A stretch of DNA of 24,279 bases from a virus: positions 1 to 24,279 of IMG/VR virus record IMGVR_UViG_3300028571_000113; one strand, written 5' to 3'. Positions 13,046 to 21,943 of this stretch are shown here, in pieces. Position numbers and translations under genes: made by a program. The notes below the pieces were generated by a model, which ran no database searches, was not told the DNA's origin, and was given only the letters and a program-made list of their open reading frames with translations. The first letter of the stretch is position 1, and each line of letters begins with the position of its first letter.

Positions 13046-14002
13046 TTAAATTCCATAAGAAACAACATCCGAAGCAAAACCGTATTTCACATCTGCCGTA
13101 AATCTCATTATTACACGTACATTTTGCGAACCGTCATTTTCTGACATATCTATAATACGAACTTCATTCATAGAATTATCATTCAATAAACCAGTACCAA
13201 AATATAAGTTGGAAGTTTGCGCTAATAACGCCGTATTATTTGCAAGTCCATCAGCTAAAAAGATTTTTACACCGTCAAAATAAATATTGTTCAAAACTTG
13301 GTTTGTTCCTTTATTATCGTAACCGTTTGCTCCAACTCCACCCGCAGCAAAGCCACCCAACGCACGAACATACGCTCTATAAATGTTGTTTGAAACATAC
13401 AAAGTTAAATCCTCTTTACCGTACAAAGCCGCTGGTAAAGCATCAATTATTAAACCTAATTGAGCGATTACGTTTGTAGCATCTACTGTTGTACCCGCAA
13501 TTTTTTGACCTGCTGGTAAAGCTGCATCAACATCTAATTGTGTCATAATTCCCGCGAACTGACCCGCATTAGCATCAACACCTTGCCAAATTGAAGTTTC
13601 AATACCCGCAGCAACTTTTTCCGCAGCGTGCGCGATTAAAAAATCTGCAAATGATTTTGGCAAAACATCGAATGCTGAATAACCCATTTGAATAGCATCC
13701 CAATCCGATCTAAAGTCAGTTTTACAAAGTTGTAAGTTAACTTGGAATGATTCTGGTTGTAATATTTTTTCAGTTAATGTAATTGTACTTGTTGGGTCAA
13801 AATCACAAGTTGCATTTTTAATAATATTGTCCGTAGCTACTCTTTTAATAACTTGTTTGAACTTTACGTTAGGCATAATAGTAATACCGCCTTTTTCTAA
13901 CGTTGGAGCGCTTAACAAAGCCGCTGCAATGTATTTCCCTGCTGACTCTCCAGCGTACGTCGTTGTAATTGACGTTGTTGTACTTAAATTAATGTTTTTC
14001 AT
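13046..14002 (-). CDS. Major capsid protein
   Basis: A 318-aa protein with the layout of an HK97-fold capsid subunit: N-terminal arm (1-45, Thr-rich start MKNINLSTTTSITTTYAG), an elongated strand region (45-95), a helix-rich P-domain part (SFADFLIAHAAEKVAAGIETSIWQG, about 115-140), and an A-domain (ALYGKEDLTLYVSNNIYRAYVRALGG, about 190-215; NVRVIMRFTADVKYGFA near the end). There is no separate delta domain, consistent with a separate scaffold-like gene two positions upstream. It lies after the decoration-like gene and before the tail-tube-like gene. No cleavage site is obvious by eye. Confidence 0.85.
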   Translation of the reverse strand: MKNINLSTTTSITTTYAGESAGKYIAAALLSAPTLEKGGITIMPNVKFKQVIKRVATDNIIKNATCDFDPTSTITLTEKILQPESFQVNLQLCKTDFRSDWDAIQMGYSAFDVLPKSFADFLIAHAAEKVAAGIETSIWQGVDANAGQFAGIMTQLDVDAALPAGQKIAGTTVDATNVIAQLGLIIDALPAALYGKEDLTLYVSNNIYRAYVRALGGFAAGGVGANGYDNKGTNQVLNNIYFDGVKIFLADGLANNTALLAQTSNLYFGTGLLNDNSMNEVRIIDMSENDGSQNVRVIMRFTADVKYGFASDVVSYGI

Positions 14003-14020
14003 TATATAAATTTTTAAAGA

Positions 14021-14440
14021 TTAAACTGCTGTAAATGTAATTGCGCCTGCTGTTGTTCCTACTCCTGAAGCGTACCAATTAACACCGTCGCAATGTAATT
14101 GAATAAAATCCCCGATTGTGTCGGTTGCGTGTGCGAACGTAATTGTATTTTCATTTGCTCCCGGTACGTTAACTGAATTCACAATTGCCCCTCCTTGAAT
14201 AACATTTGAAGCCGCTAAAATTGTCCATGCAGTTGTGGCGAATAACGCTTGTACTGTAAATCGGAAATTTAAACCCGCTGAAGTTGCCACCGCTGGTAAA
14301 GTAATTTGTGCGCCCGCTGCTGCATTCAAAGAAAAATGTCTTCCTGAATCCGCCGCTGTTAAAGTAGTCGCTGCGCTTATTACTGAAGTTTGTACTAATT
14401 GACGTAATTCGTCATTTGAAATCGATACTAATGTTGGCAT
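14021..14440 (-). CDS. Capsid decoration-like protein
   Basis: A 139-aa protein rich in Ala, Thr, Gly and short strands. After a helix (about 8-22, NDELRQLVQTSVISAATT) come alternating strands (FSLNAAAGAQITLPAV, LNFRFTVQAL, WTILAASNVIQGG, DFIQLHCDGVNWYAS). This composition and the position between the scaffold-like gene and the major capsid gene suggest a surface decoration or stabilisation protein. A short virion fibre is possible. It starts 24 nt after the scaffold gene's stop. Confidence 0.65.
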   Translation of the reverse strand: MPTLVSISNDELRQLVQTSVISAATTLTAADSGRHFSLNAAAGAQITLPAVATSAGLNFRFTVQALFATTAWTILAASNVIQGGAIVNSVNVPGANENTITFAHATDTIGDFIQLHCDGVNWYASGVGTTAGAITFTAV

Positions 14441-14464
14441 TTTTTTTTATTTTAAAATTATTAT

Positions 14465-15040
14465 TTACTTATTTAATTTGTCTAAAACTGAATCCATAAT
14501 CGTGCGCGGTTTTTTTGGAGCTAATCTTGTTATTTCGATAGGGTTGTTATTTTCTGGATTAAATGAAATAGGTTTTACTTCGCTTAATTCTGTTTCTTTA
14601 ACTTCGTTTATTTTTGCTAACTCCGCTTTTAACTTTTCGTTTTCAGTTTTCAAGGCTTCAATTTCTGCAAAGAAAGTTTCTTTAACTACGCTTTCAATAG
14701 TTTTTTTAGGTGCTTCTTTTGCGGTTTCCATTTCCTCTTTCTTTTCAGTTTCTACTACAACTTCCTCTTCAACTTCAGGTGCTTCAACTTCCGTTTCCAT
14801 TTCTTTAATTTCGGAAATAATACCTTCGTTTTGTACTATTAAAATTCTTCCGTCTTCCATTTCGTATTCTCCAACGGGTACTGGTATTTTTTGTTCGTCT
14901 TCTGTTACGATAACAATTTCCATTTCGGGTTCAAATGTATCAGCTTCAAAAACTGTTACACCATCTGCCAGTTTCATTTGTTCTAACTTTACTTCCATTC
15001 CGAGTAAAGTTTTGATTTGGTTTATTAGACTATTTTTCAT
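14465..15040 (-). CDS. Scaffold-like protein (coiled coil, acidic)
   Basis: A 191-aa protein. Residues 25-85 hold a small strand-rich part (FEPEMEIVIVTEDEQKIPVPVG). A very acidic Glu/Val stretch (85-105) follows, then a heptad coiled coil (about 118-150, ETFFAEIEALKTENEKLKAELAKI) and a basic tail (RLAPKKPRTIMDSVLDKLNK). Acidic coiled coils with a basic C-terminal helix are typical of phage scaffolding proteins, whose C-terminus binds the capsid protein. The location between the protease and capsid genes agrees. Start ATG overlaps the upstream stop (ATGA). Confidence 0.72.
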   Translation of the reverse strand: MKNSLINQIKTLLGMEVKLEQMKLADGVTVFEADTFEPEMEIVIVTEDEQKIPVPVGEYEMEDGRILIVQNEGIISEIKEMETEVEAPEVEEEVVVETEKKEEMETAKEAPKKTIESVVKETFFAEIEALKTENEKLKAELAKINEVKETELSEVKPISFNPENNNPIEITRLAPKKPRTIMDSVLDKLNK

Positions 15041-15351
15041 TTTTCTTTTATTAAGTTTTCCATTTCTATTTTTAAATCCTTTAGTTTTTTAAATGATTCT
15101 ACTTTTTCAGGCTCTATTCCAACATCTTTAGACTTGTTTTCATATTCGCTTAAATCTGTATCAATTTTTCCAACTGTTTTTTCGTAAGTTGCTTTTATTT
15201 CCTTTTTTAGTTCTTTAATCTTTTTTATACCATATTGCATTTCTATTATATCGGATTCTAAAGATTGCATTGAACCCAAGTCAACTTCGTGTTTTGCTAA
15301 CTCTGTATTTTCCCTAAACAACTTATTATAAACTGTTTTTCTTGTATTCAT
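15037..15351 (-). CDS. Coiled-coil protein of the head block
   Basis: A 104-aa protein that is almost entirely helical and charged, with long hydrophobic-charged heptads (SLESDIIEMQYGIKKIKELKKEI, about 30-52; PEKVESFKKLKDLKIEMENL, about 82-101). No catalytic residues or metal sites are visible. It sits between the Cys-rich protein gene and the scaffold-like gene, to which it is joined by an ATGA overlap, so it may assist capsid assembly. The function is not known. Confidence 0.65.
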   Translation of the reverse strand: MNTRKTVYNKLFRENTELAKHEVDLGSMQSLESDIIEMQYGIKKIKELKKEIKATYEKTVGKIDTDLSEYENKSKDVGIEPEKVESFKKLKDLKIEMENLIKEK

Positions 15352-15400
15352 ATTACTTTATTTAACTTATTAACTTTTGTTATTTTAATTTGTTCCCTTT

Positions 15401-15595
15401 TTAACCGTTTTCCCTTACCGTAGTTCGCACACCGTTAGTTTCTGTTACCGTAACATTTTGTGGCGGTACGCTTGCCGTTTGCCCTATTCCTTGCGCTTGT
15501 AAACTACCGTCGCAACATTTGGAACTGTAACTTCCGTTTTTACATAAACATCCACGTTTACCACCTAACGGACTAACTTTACTTTGTGTTCTCAT
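15401..15595 (-). CDS. Cys-rich small protein of the head block
   Basis: A 64-aa protein: basic N-terminus, then GCLCKNGSYSSKCCDGSLQAQGIG (C16, C18, C27, C28), and a Thr/Val tail. The four Cys could bind zinc or form disulfides. The same small protein type is found beside head genes in many Bacteroidetes phages, but I know of no function. It overlaps the end of the XkdF-like gene by 17 nt, indicating translational coupling. Confidence 0.72.
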   Translation of the reverse strand: MRTQSKVSPLGGKRGCLCKNGSYSSKCCDGSLQAQGIGQTASVPPQNVTVTETNGVRTTVRENG

Positions 15596-16175
15596 AATCT
15601 AAAATCAATTCTTTTAGCTTGTTTAACATCGCTTCATCTTCATGCGCGGCCATATCATATTTATCGATAAAATAACCTTCGATTGAAAAGCCTTTTACTT
15701 CACCAGATTTTACCTTTTTCCAAATTTCGTCGTTGTTTACTTTCATGGAAATCATCCAAGTTCCCTTTGGTAAATTAAAGTTGTATAATCGGCTTTTATC
15801 CGTTTTTTCGTCGTCTATTATCCAGCTTTCAACTACACTCATCCCCTCTAACATTTTCTTTTCATGTTCGATCGTAGCGTTGTTTTGGTTTGATCGCATC
15901 AAAAATAATTCGCTTGCTTTTCGGATTGTGTCTTTACTAAAAAATATGTAAAATTCTTTGTCTTTAATACGTCTGTAAATTTGTTTATTTGGAATCAACG
16001 CGGCTCCCATTAAAATACGCTTTTCGGCATCAACCTCTTTTAGTTCTATTTTGTGTTCGTTTAACGCTACAAAGTTTTCCTCTATTGCTGGGCTTTCAAC
16101 AACTGAAACGGCATTAATTCCCATTTCTATTTTTGTTTCGTCTATTAATAGTTCTATAATTTCAAACTTTTTCAT
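15579..16175 (-). CDS. XkdF-like prohead protease
   Basis: A 198-aa protein matching the phage XkdF/prohead serine protease pattern: VVESPAIEENF (25-35), GAALIPNKQIYRR (57-69), TIEHEKK with H104, WIIDDEKTD (118-126), GTWMISMKVNNDEIWKKVKSGEVKGFSIEG (138-167) with S164 in GFSIEG. H104 and S164 are the likely catalytic pair. Such proteases cut scaffold and sometimes capsid in the prohead. It lies upstream of scaffold-like and capsid genes, 11 nt after the tape measure gene. Length fits the family. Confidence 0.85.
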   Translation of the reverse strand: MKKFEIIELLIDETKIEMGINAVSVVESPAIEENFVALNEHKIELKEVDAEKRILMGAALIPNKQIYRRIKDKEFYIFFSKDTIRKASELFLMRSNQNNATIEHEKKMLEGMSVVESWIIDDEKTDKSRLYNFNLPKGTWMISMKVNNDEIWKKVKSGEVKGFSIEGYFIDKYDMAAHEDEAMLNKLKELILDYENTK

Positions 16176-16186
16176 ATATTTTTAAC

Positions 16187-18457
16187 TTAAAAACTTGAAT
16201 TTTGTACCCTATTTCTGTCTAACGCTTGTTGGCTTGTTACTTGTCCACTAACTACATAAGCCATCGTTGGTTGTTGTTGTAATTGCGCTAATTGATTAAT
16301 TCCGTTATTTCCTACCGTGTTAAATTGTGGCGTTATAGAACCACCACCACCACCACCACCACCACCTGAAGCACCGCTTCCAGAATCCCCACCGCCTTCA
16401 AACTTTTGGGATGCTATTTTTTTAACATTTAATAAACCCGCCGTAATTGCTGCGGCTGCTGAAATTGCACCAAATATTGGATTAATAGCCGAACCACTTG
16501 CAAAGGCAGCGTTTGCCGCTTTGTACGTGTCAATAGTTGCGCCTGCTATACTAACCGCCTTTTGAATTTGAAACGCTTTCTTTTGTTGTGTTTTACTTTT
16601 ACCCGCAAATAAATCAGTAAGATTTGATATAACTTGTAACGTGTCTTTTGCCGCGTTTAATCGTAAATCATTTAATTCTTTTATTCTTTCAGCCTCTTTT
16701 TGATCCGCTTCAGCTTTTGCAATTTTTTCTTCAGTACGGTACTTTTTATTTATTGCTGCGTTATCTTTATTGAATTTATCGGTTAAAGCTTTTTGTAATT
16801 CCGCATTCGTTTCCGCTAATTCATATTCTTTGTCGTATGCTATATGTAAATCTAATAATTCTTGTTCCCGTTGTGAGTTTTTTACTTTTTGTAGCGCATA
16901 CCATTGTTCGTCCTGAAGTTTAATTTTATCTTCCAAGGCTTTTGCTGCTGCTTCTTTGTCTAATTTATCGTATTTGTCATTGATTTTTTTTTCATCTATT
17001 TTTTTGCTTATAACCGCTTGCGCGTTTAATTTAGCTAATTTGCTTACTTTGTCTATGTCGTTTTTAAATTCTGTTTTAGCATCTTCTTCTTTACGTTTAT
17101 ATTGTAAGTCTAACGCGTCTAATTCTTTTTGGCGTCCTTCGTCTTTTATTCGTAAACTTTCATCTTCTAAACGCCTTGTAATATCTATTTGTGTTTGGGC
17201 TGTTTTATTTCCTGAATCAATACTACTTTTATTATAATTACTTTGACTTTCCGCGTTTCTTTTATTTACCTCAATTTCAAATATCTCTAATTGATTAACG
17301 GCGTCTTTTCGCGCTTCGTTTGCAGCTTTATTATCCGCTAATAAATCCTTTTGTCTTGAAGTATAACTGGCTAAGTATTTATTATATTCTTTCCAGTCGT
17401 CAGCACGAACTCCAATAGCGTATAATTCCGCTTTTGTTAATTCGTGTTTCTCTTTATTTTGATTAAATATAGCTGCGCTTTCGTTTTGTAAATTCGCTTG
17501 ATAATTTATAGTTGCTTGTAAACGCGCACGCTCCAACGCGGTTGTATCTTTTCCCTGGGCTTTTAATAATGCTATTTCACGCGCTGCGGCTTTGTCTTGG
17601 TTATTATAAGCCTCTGCCATTGTTTTATGCAACTTTTCGCGTAACGCTTTTTCTTTTGCGATTTCGTCCATTCTTTTATGGTGGCGTTTTATAGTTGCTT
17701 CATCAATTAAACGCTGCTTTTTTTCCGCTTCGTTTTCAACAACTCCTAACGCTTCTAATCCTGCGACTACTAAACGAATCATACCTATAAACGGAAATAT
17801 TACGGATAAAACATTTTTCATTGTTCCGCTTAACCCACCAAACCAACCAACAACTTTTTTTACTACTCCTACTATTGAATCAAAATTAGCAACTAATAAA
17901 CCAACCCCAACAACTAACAAACCTATACCCGTACTTATTAAAGCTGTTCTAAACAGTTTTAAACCTATTGTACTTGCGCCTAATACAAAGTTATATGCTA
18001 CGGTTGCTGCCGTTAATAAACCTTGCCCTACTGCTGTTGATTTAACAACCGCACCCAACAGCTTAAACGCTCTTCCTGCATCTTCTAAACCCTGCAAACC
18101 TTGCGCCAAAGCCATTGCACTCTGTACCCTTAACATCGCTTGTTGAACATCCTCACTTTGTGCGCCAACTAAACCCATAGCACCCTCCACCGCACTAAAA
18201 CCACTTGCAACCGCACTTATAGATTTTCCCATAGCAATAAATGCCCCCTCGCCTTTTTGCGCTTGAATAGCATCGTTTACATCTTCAATTTGATCTTTTA
18301 ATGCCGCTGCTGCTTTTGCCGCATTAATTGCTTGTGTACTGCTTTCACCGTATTGCGCGCTTAACTTTTGAAGTTCCACAACGGCTTCTTTATATTGAGA
18401 CTTTAAACTTTTGCTATTGTCTTTTATTTCTAATTCAACCGTTCTTTTTTCTGACAT
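16187..18457 (-). CDS. Tape measure protein
   Basis: A 756-aa, largely helical protein. Residues 1-70 form a coiled coil (SLKSQYKEAVVELQKLSAQYGESS). Two to three hydrophobic segments follow at about 140-240 (including ISTGIGLLVVGVGLLVANF), then a long charged coiled-coil region (about 245-610) and a C-terminal part with an Ala/Gly-rich segment (AAITAGLLNVKKIASQ) and a nine-Gly run. This is the normal architecture of a tape measure protein, which sets tail length. At 756 aa the tail should be of moderate length (about 0.15 nm per residue gives roughly 110 nm). It follows the 54-aa gene and precedes the head block. Confidence 0.9.
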   Translation of the reverse strand: MSEKRTVELEIKDNSKSLKSQYKEAVVELQKLSAQYGESSTQAINAAKAAAALKDQIEDVNDAIQAQKGEGAFIAMGKSISAVASGFSAVEGAMGLVGAQSEDVQQAMLRVQSAMALAQGLQGLEDAGRAFKLLGAVVKSTAVGQGLLTAATVAYNFVLGASTIGLKLFRTALISTGIGLLVVGVGLLVANFDSIVGVVKKVVGWFGGLSGTMKNVLSVIFPFIGMIRLVVAGLEALGVVENEAEKKQRLIDEATIKRHHKRMDEIAKEKALREKLHKTMAEAYNNQDKAAAREIALLKAQGKDTTALERARLQATINYQANLQNESAAIFNQNKEKHELTKAELYAIGVRADDWKEYNKYLASYTSRQKDLLADNKAANEARKDAVNQLEIFEIEVNKRNAESQSNYNKSSIDSGNKTAQTQIDITRRLEDESLRIKDEGRQKELDALDLQYKRKEEDAKTEFKNDIDKVSKLAKLNAQAVISKKIDEKKINDKYDKLDKEAAAKALEDKIKLQDEQWYALQKVKNSQREQELLDLHIAYDKEYELAETNAELQKALTDKFNKDNAAINKKYRTEEKIAKAEADQKEAERIKELNDLRLNAAKDTLQVISNLTDLFAGKSKTQQKKAFQIQKAVSIAGATIDTYKAANAAFASGSAINPIFGAISAAAAITAGLLNVKKIASQKFEGGGDSGSGASGGGGGGGGGSITPQFNTVGNNGINQLAQLQQQPTMAYVVSGQVTSQQALDRNRVQNSSF
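16340..16366 (-). repeat. (GGT)9 trinucleotide repeat in the tape measure gene
   Basis: Nine consecutive GGT codons on the minus strand encode nine Gly in the C-terminal part of the tape measure protein. No codon variation is present. Such pure triplet runs can lengthen or shorten by slippage, changing the flexible linker but not the reading frame. Confidence 0.85.
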
Positions 18458-18594
18458 TTCGCTTTGCGTATTTCTTGTTTAAATATCTTTTTTACATTTC
18501 CCGTTAATTCGTGTTTTCCTTTTGCCACGTCCACAATTTCAGAAACACCGTAAAAATCCTCTGTTTTTAATAGTTCTAAAATTAATTCTATCAT
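18430..18594 (-). CDS. 54-aa protein between tail hub and tape measure
   Basis: ATG at 18594, stop TAG at 18432-18430. The start overlaps the stop of the 762-aa gene as ATGA, and the end overlaps the tape measure start by 28 nt, so the whole gap is coding. The product begins MIELILELLKTEDFYGVSEIVDVAKGKHELTGNV as a helix-turn-strand and ends in a basic helix (KKIFKQEIRKAKCQKKERLN). No family is recognised. Its position immediately before the tape measure gene suggests a tail assembly role. Confidence 0.72.
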   Translation of the reverse strand: MIELILELLKTEDFYGVSEIVDVAKGKHELTGNVKKIFKQEIRKAKCQKKERLN

Positions 18595-20879
18595 GCTTGT
18601 TGAATTATATATAAATAATTAATTAATGTATTCCCGTCTCTGTTATTTATTGTTATGGTAATTGTTATTGTACGTTCTATTCCCGTTGTGTTTGCTGGTA
18701 AGCATATCGTTACAAATCCACTTGTTGTTAACGGGTTCGGACTTATTGTAACACCAACTAAACTACTTGTTAAATTCGCAAATGAATTTCTTTCTATGTT
18801 TATTAAATAATCGTAACACGCACCTAACGAACTAACCGTGTTTATTGACGGTGGATTAACGGGTCTAAAATCTAAATACAAACTGAAATTAACATCACCA
18901 GTTCGTAGGTTTGATTTCATTTCGTTTATAATATATCTTTTGTCGCGAATAATTAACCGATCATTCAAATTTAAGTTAGTTAATAAGCTAATCGGCAAAA
19001 CTGTTTTAACGTTAATTAAACGGTTTTTAAGATTGTATAAATTAGTTAAATAACCAAAATAATATATGGCAAATAAATTGTTTTCGCTGGCTAAATTTAA
19101 TAGCGTGCTTTCATCCGCGCTAAAATTTAATGAGTAATCAATTCCTTGTATTATCGTATCTTGTCCGAACGGCATATAATCCGAAACGGTTACGTGTGTT
19201 GTTCCATTATAAAATTTAAACGTACACGGTTTTTGATCGTACATATAAAGCAAAGTCGGTTTAGGCACGTAGCTTTGAAATGTTTCGTTTAAATGGTAAC
19301 CCACTTGTAAATCAGTACCCGTAAATTTGTTAAACATTAAATTTTCAAATGGAACTTCTACTGAATATTCCGCGCCGTCATAATCGTAACTTGTATTCGT
19401 GTTTCCGTAGTCTCTAAAGAATAAACTTTTAAAATTCTTATTCATAAAACTTTCGCTTTCTTGATATTGAAACGAAATCTTTTTATATAACTTTATTCTT
19501 TCTACGTCTATTGAATCAATATCGGTATATTCTGTAATATCTACAATCGCGCCTGTATTATACCACTCATCCAACGGTTGCAAAGTAAAATTATCTACTG
19601 ACGTTCCGAAACAAGTTAGGTTAAATTCTCTTATTATTCCTGACAGGAAATCTCCTACTTTAATTTCTGGTGCCAACGTCGCTAAATCTACATTACCCGA
19701 AAATGTTTGCGTGCTTGCCGTTGTATTATATGTTTGGGTTTGTTCAATAACGTTTCCGCTGCCATCAATATAAAAATACGTTTGTACATATCTAAACCTA
19801 CAATTAAAACTAATATTTTCATTTGAACGAACTTTAATTGTGAAAACTGAATTTAATCCGGGTACGTTTTGTAATTGCGCTACTGAAATGGTTTTGGTTG
19901 CTGTTCCTACCCCTGTTTGAGTTGCGTAAAAAGTGCCGTTTTGGTAAACGTCTATAAAATAACCCGCCGAAGCTGAAGAAACGCTACTCATTATTACAAT
20001 TATATTGTGTTCTAAAGCGTATGGTATAAGAGTACCGGGCGTTATTATATCATCAATATATGAAACTGTTAACGTGTCATTTGCAATATTAAAATAATCA
20101 CCCCCTCCAGCTGAAAATGTTAAAATATCTACGTTTAATGGTGCTGTAATATATGTTTTTTCTAATACGTTTTTTAATAGTAAAAAGCATTTTGTAAATC
20201 TTAAATCAGTTAACCACGACCCCGCAAATGTAACTCCGTATTTTGTTGCAATTGCGCTTAAAACTTTTTCGACTTTAATAGCTGGAAATAACTCATTGTA
20301 AAAAATAGGGTGTGCATTTTGTGTTATGTCGTAAGTTCCAACCCCACTAATTTGCCATAAATTCTTCCAACTAATCAAAGGGTAACGAACATCGTAGTCT
20401 ACTGCATCGTCTGTTATTCTATTGTAAACTTCGGTTGCCGTATATTCGTGCGAATAATCGTTTAACTCTTTTATGTCGCTTAATTTATCTTCTCCAAATT
20501 TATCTTTTAAACTTAACAAATCGCCGTAAAATGTTATTTGATAACTATCTGCTACTCCTTTTTTTACGTTGGATTTTTCCAAACTTATTTTACCCGTTCT
20601 AAACGGTGTTAAATCAATTTCAATATACGCTTTTCTTTTTATGCTATGATCTACGCTTGCGTCTACGTCTGATTCGTAAAAGTGTTGAAATATAGAATTA
20701 TTAATAGGGCTTGCAGGAACGCTAAAACTCAAGCTAACGTCTGTAAAAACTTTTGAAATATCTGCAATGTTTTGAATAGTTGAAGTAACTTCTATTGTTT
20801 CGTCGTTAAATAATTCTAACTCTTTAAAATTACCACTATCAAAAATCGGTTCTATAAATATTTGTACTTTGCGTTCCAT
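18591..20879 (-). CDS. Tail tip/hub-like structural protein (762 aa)
   Basis: A 762-aa protein. The N-terminal region (about 10-130) contains ELFNDETIEVTSTIQNIADISKVFTDVSLSFSVPAS and RTGKISLEKSNV, segments typical of a tail protein conserved in Bacteroidetes phages. The middle (about 200-450) is beta-rich. The C-terminus (about 690-762) is a separate Thr/Ile-rich beta domain ending NGxTLxNYLYIIQQA-like, perhaps an Ig-like adhesion module. It lies after the 354-aa tail gene (TAATG overlap) and before the tape measure gene, a place where the distal tail or tail-hub protein is expected. The exact role cannot be fixed from the sequence. Confidence 0.72.
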   Translation of the reverse strand: MERKVQIFIEPIFDSGNFKELELFNDETIEVTSTIQNIADISKVFTDVSLSFSVPASPINNSIFQHFYESDVDASVDHSIKRKAYIEIDLTPFRTGKISLEKSNVKKGVADSYQITFYGDLLSLKDKFGEDKLSDIKELNDYSHEYTATEVYNRITDDAVDYDVRYPLISWKNLWQISGVGTYDITQNAHPIFYNELFPAIKVEKVLSAIATKYGVTFAGSWLTDLRFTKCFLLLKNVLEKTYITAPLNVDILTFSAGGGDYFNIANDTLTVSYIDDIITPGTLIPYALEHNIIVIMSSVSSASAGYFIDVYQNGTFYATQTGVGTATKTISVAQLQNVPGLNSVFTIKVRSNENISFNCRFRYVQTYFYIDGSGNVIEQTQTYNTTASTQTFSGNVDLATLAPEIKVGDFLSGIIREFNLTCFGTSVDNFTLQPLDEWYNTGAIVDITEYTDIDSIDVERIKLYKKISFQYQESESFMNKNFKSLFFRDYGNTNTSYDYDGAEYSVEVPFENLMFNKFTGTDLQVGYHLNETFQSYVPKPTLLYMYDQKPCTFKFYNGTTHVTVSDYMPFGQDTIIQGIDYSLNFSADESTLLNLASENNLFAIYYFGYLTNLYNLKNRLINVKTVLPISLLTNLNLNDRLIIRDKRYIINEMKSNLRTGDVNFSLYLDFRPVNPPSINTVSSLGACYDYLINIERNSFANLTSSLVGVTISPNPLTTSGFVTICLPANTTGIERTITITITINNRDGNTLINYLYIIQQA

Positions 20880-21943
20880 TAAACAACTGAATTAATTACA
20901 TCAAATGCGAATTCAAACTCTAAAGAATAGTTAATCATTTTAGTATTTATGTTTTTAAATAACTCGGTGGTTTTAGAATTCAACTTAGCTGGGTAATTGT
21001 TAATAATTATTTTTTCGCTTAACATTATTTGCCGTAATAATTCTTTGTAATCTTCAGTAACCCAATCCGTATTTACTTTAATAGACTTTTTTCCGTTGTT
21101 GTTAAATACTTGCCTTTGTCCTTGAATAGTATTATAATTCGTGTTTGTTTGCATTAAATTATATTCCTGACTATCTACCGTTAACGTGTCGTTACTCGCA
21201 GCGTAAAAATAAGTCCTTTGCCAGCATCCGTATTTATTTACGAAATCACAAAGTACTGGATCGTATTTACAATTTTGATTTGGAATAAAAGTCGCGCTCC
21301 AAATAACCGCGTCTCCCGTGTTTAAAATTTCTAAAACATTACCACTACTAAAATTGTTTTGATATACTTTTAAAACGTCTATTAACGCGTTGTTGGTTAG
21401 TGCTTGCGTAAACTCGACTGCGGTAACTAAGTTTCTGTAACGTGCTTTGTAACTTGTTCCCGTTTTAACCATAATAAAACCTGGTCGCCTACTTGCAAAA
21501 ACTGACGGCGCCAAACCATCGTACAAATAATTAAACGTGCCTTCGTCGTGTAAAATATCGTAATTTAAAGTTGGATTAAAACCTTCCTCGTAATATCCGA
21601 ATCCGTTGTAACCTAAATAATCGGTTGTGTCTAATAAAGTGTAAGTTCCTGAAACTAATTTATAGCGTTTAACTTTTACGTTTACGTATTGCGTTGTTTG
21701 GCTTGCCGTCCATGCGTTGTACGGTTGTTGCCTTGTATTGAATGTAATATATTCTCTAATATACGGGCTTATGTTATATTCCGTTTTAATATTGTTTGTC
21801 GCTGAAATTAATTTACTTAACGTATATTGTGGGCTTGCCGGTGCGCTTCCTGTACCGTTCCATAAAAACAATTCAATTTTACTACCAGTGTTTAATATTT
21901 CGGCTACTGAAATAATATGTGGGCTTCGTGCGAAAATACTCAT
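20879..21943 (-). CDS. Tail structural protein (354 aa)
   Basis: A 354-aa, aromatic and beta-rich protein (MSIFARSPHIISVAEILNTG..., then IELFLWNGTG, SPYIREYITFNT, TTQYVNVKVKRYKL). The length, repeated strand-turn-strand composition and position between the tail completion gene and the 762-aa tail protein indicate a tail structural protein, possibly of the tail tip. The same type occurs in many Flavobacteriia phages. It is coupled to the upstream gene by an ATGA overlap and to the downstream gene by TAATG. Confidence 0.68.
   Translation of the reverse strand: MSIFARSPHIISVAEILNTGSKIELFLWNGTGSAPASPQYTLSKLISATNNIKTEYNISPYIREYITFNTRQQPYNAWTASQTTQYVNVKVKRYKLVSGTYTLLDTTDYLGYNGFGYYEEGFNPTLNYDILHDEGTFNYLYDGLAPSVFASRRPGFIMVKTGTSYKARYRNLVTAVEFTQALTNNALIDVLKVYQNNFSSGNVLEILNTGDAVIWSATFIPNQNCKYDPVLCDFVNKYGCWQRTYFYAASNDTLTVDSQEYNLMQTNTNYNTIQGQRQVFNNNGKKSIKVNTDWVTEDYKELLRQIMLSEKIIINNYPAKLNSKTTELFKNINTKMINYSLEFEFAFDVINSVV

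Noticed and set aside
13240-13479. Plus-strand frame of 79 codons inside the capsid gene
   Set aside because: Antisense to the capsid gene, no known motif, no promoter or leader.
16340-16366. Short direct repeats as a possible CRISPR or att site
   Set aside because: It is a simple triplet run inside a coding frame with no spacers.
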